Positions 61,317 to 64,000 of a stretch of DNA of 64,000 nucleotides are shown here, piece by piece. Origin of the DNA: Flavobacteriia bacterium 40-80 (lineage in GTDB: Bacteria; Bacteroidota; Bacteroidia; Flavobacteriales_D; Crocinitomicaceae); NCBI GenBank assembly GCA_001899145.1, contig MKVF01000006.1, forward strand, positions 495,806 to 559,805. Reading direction: 5' to 3'. A program made the position numbers and the translations under genes. Each line of letters opens with the position of its first letter. Position 1 is the stretch's first letter. The notes under the pieces were generated by a model, which worked only from the letters and a program-made list of their open reading frames with translations, was not told the origin of the DNA and did not search any database.

Positions 61317-64000
61317 TTACCGAACTAAGGTCACATGTCCTGTTTTCTCTATAATATCATCCATTCCTTTTTTCTTGAAACGGATTTTCCATACATACGT
61401 ACCATCCTGGCAAAGCTTGCCACCGTTGAATAAATAAGTTCCGTCCCAGCCGTAATCTACATCATTCGACTCAAAAATCACTTCTCCCCATCTGTCAAAA
61501 ATCAGCAGGTTGTAAGATGTCAGATCAACGCCTTCTGTAATGATCGGCTTAAAGACATTATTAAAGTTATCTCCATCCGGCGTAAATGCATTCGGAACAA
61601 AGAAAATAATTTCTTCTTTCATTGTGAATCTCACCGCTGCCGTATCTGCACATCCCGTTTCAGTATATGCGGTCAGGATTACCGTAAAGTTCTGATTCTC
61701 TACTCCGACAAACGTATGGGTTACATGCTCAGTCGTAGCATCAGGCGTGAAATCTCCGAATGACCAGTTGTAATAATCTGCATTTTGAGAAGTATTATTG
61801 AAATAGATTACATTTTCAATGGAATTTACCTCATAAGATGAAGGTGTGAACGATGCTATCGGTCTTGAGGTCACACATATTGTCACCATGTTTGAAGAGC
61901 CATAGCATCTGGTTTGGCCTTGTCCTACAAATTGCACCTGATAACATCCCGGAGTATTAAAGGTATATTCCATATCATTACAATTCTTATTAACCGTATC
62001 TCCGTTGATCAACCAGTTACAGCTTAAATAATTGTATTCATTTTTATCAAACGTGAGCGTTAATGGCGCACAACCGTTAGAATCCGCATTTGCAAGATAA
62101 ATTTGTGGCAGATCATTATCCTTCACAGTCGCACTTACATACGTTTCACATCCATTCGCATCAATCACAGTAAAGTTATGTGTTCCTGTTGCCACACCTG
62201 TAAAAATATTGCTGATCTGCGGTGTTCCTCCTGCCACAACATATCTATACGGTGTGTAACCGCCACTTGCACTAATTTTAACCACTCCGTTATTCTGTCC
62301 TGCAATACAATTATGATTGATGTCCAATTCATTGACAAAAGCAGAAATAGCATGTCCGGAAGGCGGATTAGTAATAGTCACTGTCACATCTTTCGTACAG
62401 TTATGCGCATCTTTCACCGTAACAGTATAAGTTCCCGCAAACAGATTCGTATATATATTATTTGACGTGAAAGCTCCTCCGTTAAAGCTATAAGTCAGCG
62501 GAGCAAAGCCACCATACGCTGAAACTTCAAATGAGCCTGTATTTTGCCCCGGTACGCAAACATGTGTTACATTATTTGAGAAAATCTGAGCAGCCAGCTC
62601 AATTGCCGGTTGTTCTATTATAAAAGATGCCGTTTTTAAACAACCATTCTGGTCTGTTACTGTCACAGTATAATTTCCTGCTGCCAGATTATTAAACACA
62701 TTCGATGTTTGATTTGCGCCTCCGTTCAATGAATACACATAAGACGGAAAACCGTTTGCCGCAGTAACAGTCACAGAGCCTGTGTTGGTTCCCGGTACAC
62801 ATATATGAACAATATTCTGAGGAGCTATATTTACAGCTAATTCCTGACCGTTCAACGGATCATTGATAGTAAATGTGGCTGTTTTCTGACATCCGTTGGA
62901 ATCTGTTACTATCACCGTATAGTTTCCGGATGCAAGACTGGTAAATACGCTTGATACTTGCGGTGTACCTCCGTTGAGCGTATAAGTATAAGGCGGGAAT
63001 CCGTACAGCGCAGAAATCGCTGCCTGTCCTGCCTGTCCTCCAGGAATACAATTATGAAGCACATCAGAAGGATTTACTGTTGCAGTCAACTCCTGCTGAG
63101 ACGGAGGATTTGAAATATAGAACGTTTGAGTTGCCGTACAACCATGCAGATCCGTAACAACTACTGTATGATTTCCTGTAGTTAAATTCGTAAAAGAACC
63201 TTGTGGCTGAGCCGTTCCCGCATCTAAGACATAACTGTAAGATCCATAACCGCCTGCTGCTACCAGCACAGCGCTTCCCGTACTCGCATTCGGAACACAA
63301 TTATGAATGACCGATCCTGTCTGAACAGTTAAAGTCAGGTTATCCGTTGGTTCCAGAATCGTAAACGCAACCATAGAAGTACAGCCATTCGTATCTGTAA
63401 CTGTAACACTATAGTTTCCTGCGGCCAGTCCTGTAAACGTATTAGAAGCTTGTGGTGTTCCGCTTGCCAGCTGATACATATAAGGAGCAAAACCACCCGT
63501 CGCTGCAACATGTACAATTCCTGTATTTGCGCCCACAATACAATTATGTGTCAAGCTGTCAGAAGGAACTGTCGCCGTTAAAACCGCTCCGTTAGCAGGA
63601 TCAACAATTGTAAATGTAGTGGTCGCGCTACAGCCGTTCGTGTCGCTCACTGTTACGTTGTAAGTACCGGACAACAAATTGGTGAATGTTGGATTGGATA
63701 CCTGAGTCGTATTATAGCTGTTTGGGCCGGTTACCTGATATGTGTAAGGAGCATAGCCACCTGTTGCAGTTAAAGTTGCAGAACCATCTGTGCCGTTTAC
63801 AAAACAGTTGTGGATCAGATTATCCGGTAAAGCTACTACAGCAAGTTCCTCGTTATTCGCAGGGTCATTGATCTGGAATGTAGTGGTCGCGCTACAGCCG
63901 TTCGTGTCACTTACCGTTACATTATATGTACCGGATAGTAGATTAGTGAACGTTGGATTGGAAATCTGAGTTGTATTATAGCTATTCGGGCCGGTCACCT
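61317..64000 (-). CDS. SprB-like repeat adhesin with T9SS type B end (5' partial)
   Basis: The visible ~894 residues are the C-terminal part of a larger protein; the frame is open to the right edge. Seven full SprB-like repeats of 80-88 residues plus one partial repeat fill about 61,900 to 64,000. Each has HNC..TGSxxVxAxGGYxPYxY..NxFTNLxAGNYTVTVTDxNGC. A PKD domain follows (FTPSSYEVNSIENVIYFNN..NWSFGDFTPDATTEH), then the gliding-motility-associated domain: FTPDGDNFNNVFKP, IFDRWGEVIFESNDVD, LCQDGTYVWKIRFKK. Proteins like this are exported by the T9SS; SprB carries gliding cells in Flavobacterium. Gliding here is only a possibility. Confidence 0.9.
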   Translation of the reverse strand, partial: VTGPNSYNTTQISNPTFTNLLSGTYNVTVSDTNGCSATTTFQINDPANNEELAVVALPDNLIHNCFVNGTDGSATLTATGGYAPYTYQVTGPNSYNTTQVSNPTFTNLLSGTYNVTVSDTNGCSATTTFTIVDPANGAVLTATVPSDSLTHNCIVGANTGIVHVAATGGFAPYMYQLASGTPQASNTFTGLAAGNYSVTVTDTNGCTSMVAFTILEPTDNLTLTVQTGSVIHNCVPNASTGSAVLVAAGGYGSYSYVLDAGTAQPQGSFTNLTTGNHTVVVTDLHGCTATQTFYISNPPSQQELTATVNPSDVLHNCIPGGQAGQAAISALYGFPPYTYTLNGGTPQVSSVFTSLASGNYTVIVTDSNGCQKTATFTINDPLNGQELAVNIAPQNIVHICVPGTNTGSVTVTAANGFPSYVYSLNGGANQTSNVFNNLAAGNYTVTVTDQNGCLKTASFIIEQPAIELAAQIFSNNVTHVCVPGQNTGSFEVSAYGGFAPLTYSFNGGAFTSNNIYTNLFAGTYTVTVKDAHNCTKDVTVTITNPPSGHAISAFVNELDINHNCIAGQNNGVVKISASGGYTPYRYVVAGGTPQISNIFTGVATGTHNFTVIDANGCETYVSATVKDNDLPQIYLANADSNGCAPLTLTFDKNEYNYLSCNWLINGDTVNKNCNDMEYTFNTPGCYQVQFVGQGQTRCYGSSNMVTICVTSRPIASFTPSSYEVNSIENVIYFNNTSQNADYYNWSFGDFTPDATTEHVTHTFVGVENQNFTVILTAYTETGCADTAAVRFTMKEEIIFFVPNAFTPDGDNFNNVFKPIITEGVDLTSYNLLIFDRWGEVIFESNDVDYGWDGTYLFNGGKLCQDGTYVWKIRFKKKGMDDIIEKTGHVTLVR
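61900..64000 (-). repeat. Tandem SprB-like coding repeats (7 full plus 1 partial)
   Basis: Copies are 240-264 bases long. The two rightmost copies are nearly identical at DNA level: the run around TGTAGTGGTCGCGCTACAGCC occurs at 63615 and again at 63879, 264 bases apart, with scattered third-position changes. Copies further left diverge more. This points to recent duplication at the right end. Confidence 0.75.

Noticed and set aside
61900..64000. Repeats considered as a CRISPR array
   Set aside because: The units are 240-264 bases, all in one open reading frame, and encode SprB-like domains; there are no 25-40 base identical repeats with unique spacers.

Overview
The window comes from a Bacteroidota chromosome, most probably a Flavobacteriales/Crocinitomicaceae-type organism (Fluviicola-like). 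This is inferred from several family-level marks: type IX secretion (T9SS) sorting domains of both type A and type B, PKD- and SprB-like repeat proteins, a TonB receptor paired with a DUF4249 lipoprotein, DUF5686 and GWxTD proteins, the near absence of Shine-Dalgarno sequences, and repeated Bacteroidota -7 promoter elements (TAnnTTTG). No rRNA, insertion sequence, prophage or CRISPR array was seen. One tRNA (Ser, UGA) is present.

Layout. 0-6.8 kb: the tail of a DUF4268-like protein, a small T9SS cargo protein, a ferredoxin-NADP reductase, the pyruvate dehydrogenase E2 and E1-alpha genes, and an Lrp/AsnC regulator divergent from a PLP-dependent sulfur amino acid lyase/synthase with a perfect palindrome between them. 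6.9-16 kb: a ClC-family channel with an acetyltransferase, the SbcCD nuclease operon, an unrecognised soluble protein, and a B12-binding radical SAM protein. That last gene is the end of a probable operon with a TonB receptor and a DUF4249 lipoprotein (16-19.3 kb). 19.4-23.4 kb: an XRE regulator with a palindromic operator, a lipoprotein/membrane protein pair, fumarase, and two very small ORFs. 23.5-32.9 kb: a secreted M43 metalloprotease, a giant T9SS type B protein, a DUF5686 outer-membrane protein and dapA.

33-42.5 kb is the most distinctive part: a stress and DNA-repair island. It holds DUF4142, Ku, LigD (broken into a phosphoesterase part and a ligase-polymerase part at an A9 run), a DUF421 membrane protein with a zinc ribbon, a PA2169-type four-helix protein, an Asp-rich/Ser-Arg-Gly-rich protein with a KGG-like tail, a YciF-like ferritin-fold protein, a small disordered protein and a stress-type short-chain dehydrogenase. 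The gaps between them are unusually long and rich in terminator-like hairpins.

42.6-52.5 kb: tRNA-Ser, a GWxTD protein, a glycosyltransferase, a membrane protein, a PcrA/UvrD helicase and another giant PKD protein. 52.6-57 kb: cobalamin-dependent methionine synthase encoded as two separate genes with a four-helix-bundle gene lodged between them, all behind a SAM-I riboswitch. 57-64 kb: an AddA-like helicase-nuclease, an aldo/keto reductase, and the C-terminal part of a large SprB-like repeat adhesin running off the right edge.

Themes that link the genes: DNA double-strand break handling (SbcCD, Ku/LigD, PcrA, AddA-like); sulfur and B12-related metabolism (methionine lyase, split MetH with its SAM riboswitch, B12-binding radical SAM); and cell-surface or secreted proteins exported by the T9SS. 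Functions are assigned from motifs read by eye; no database search was run.
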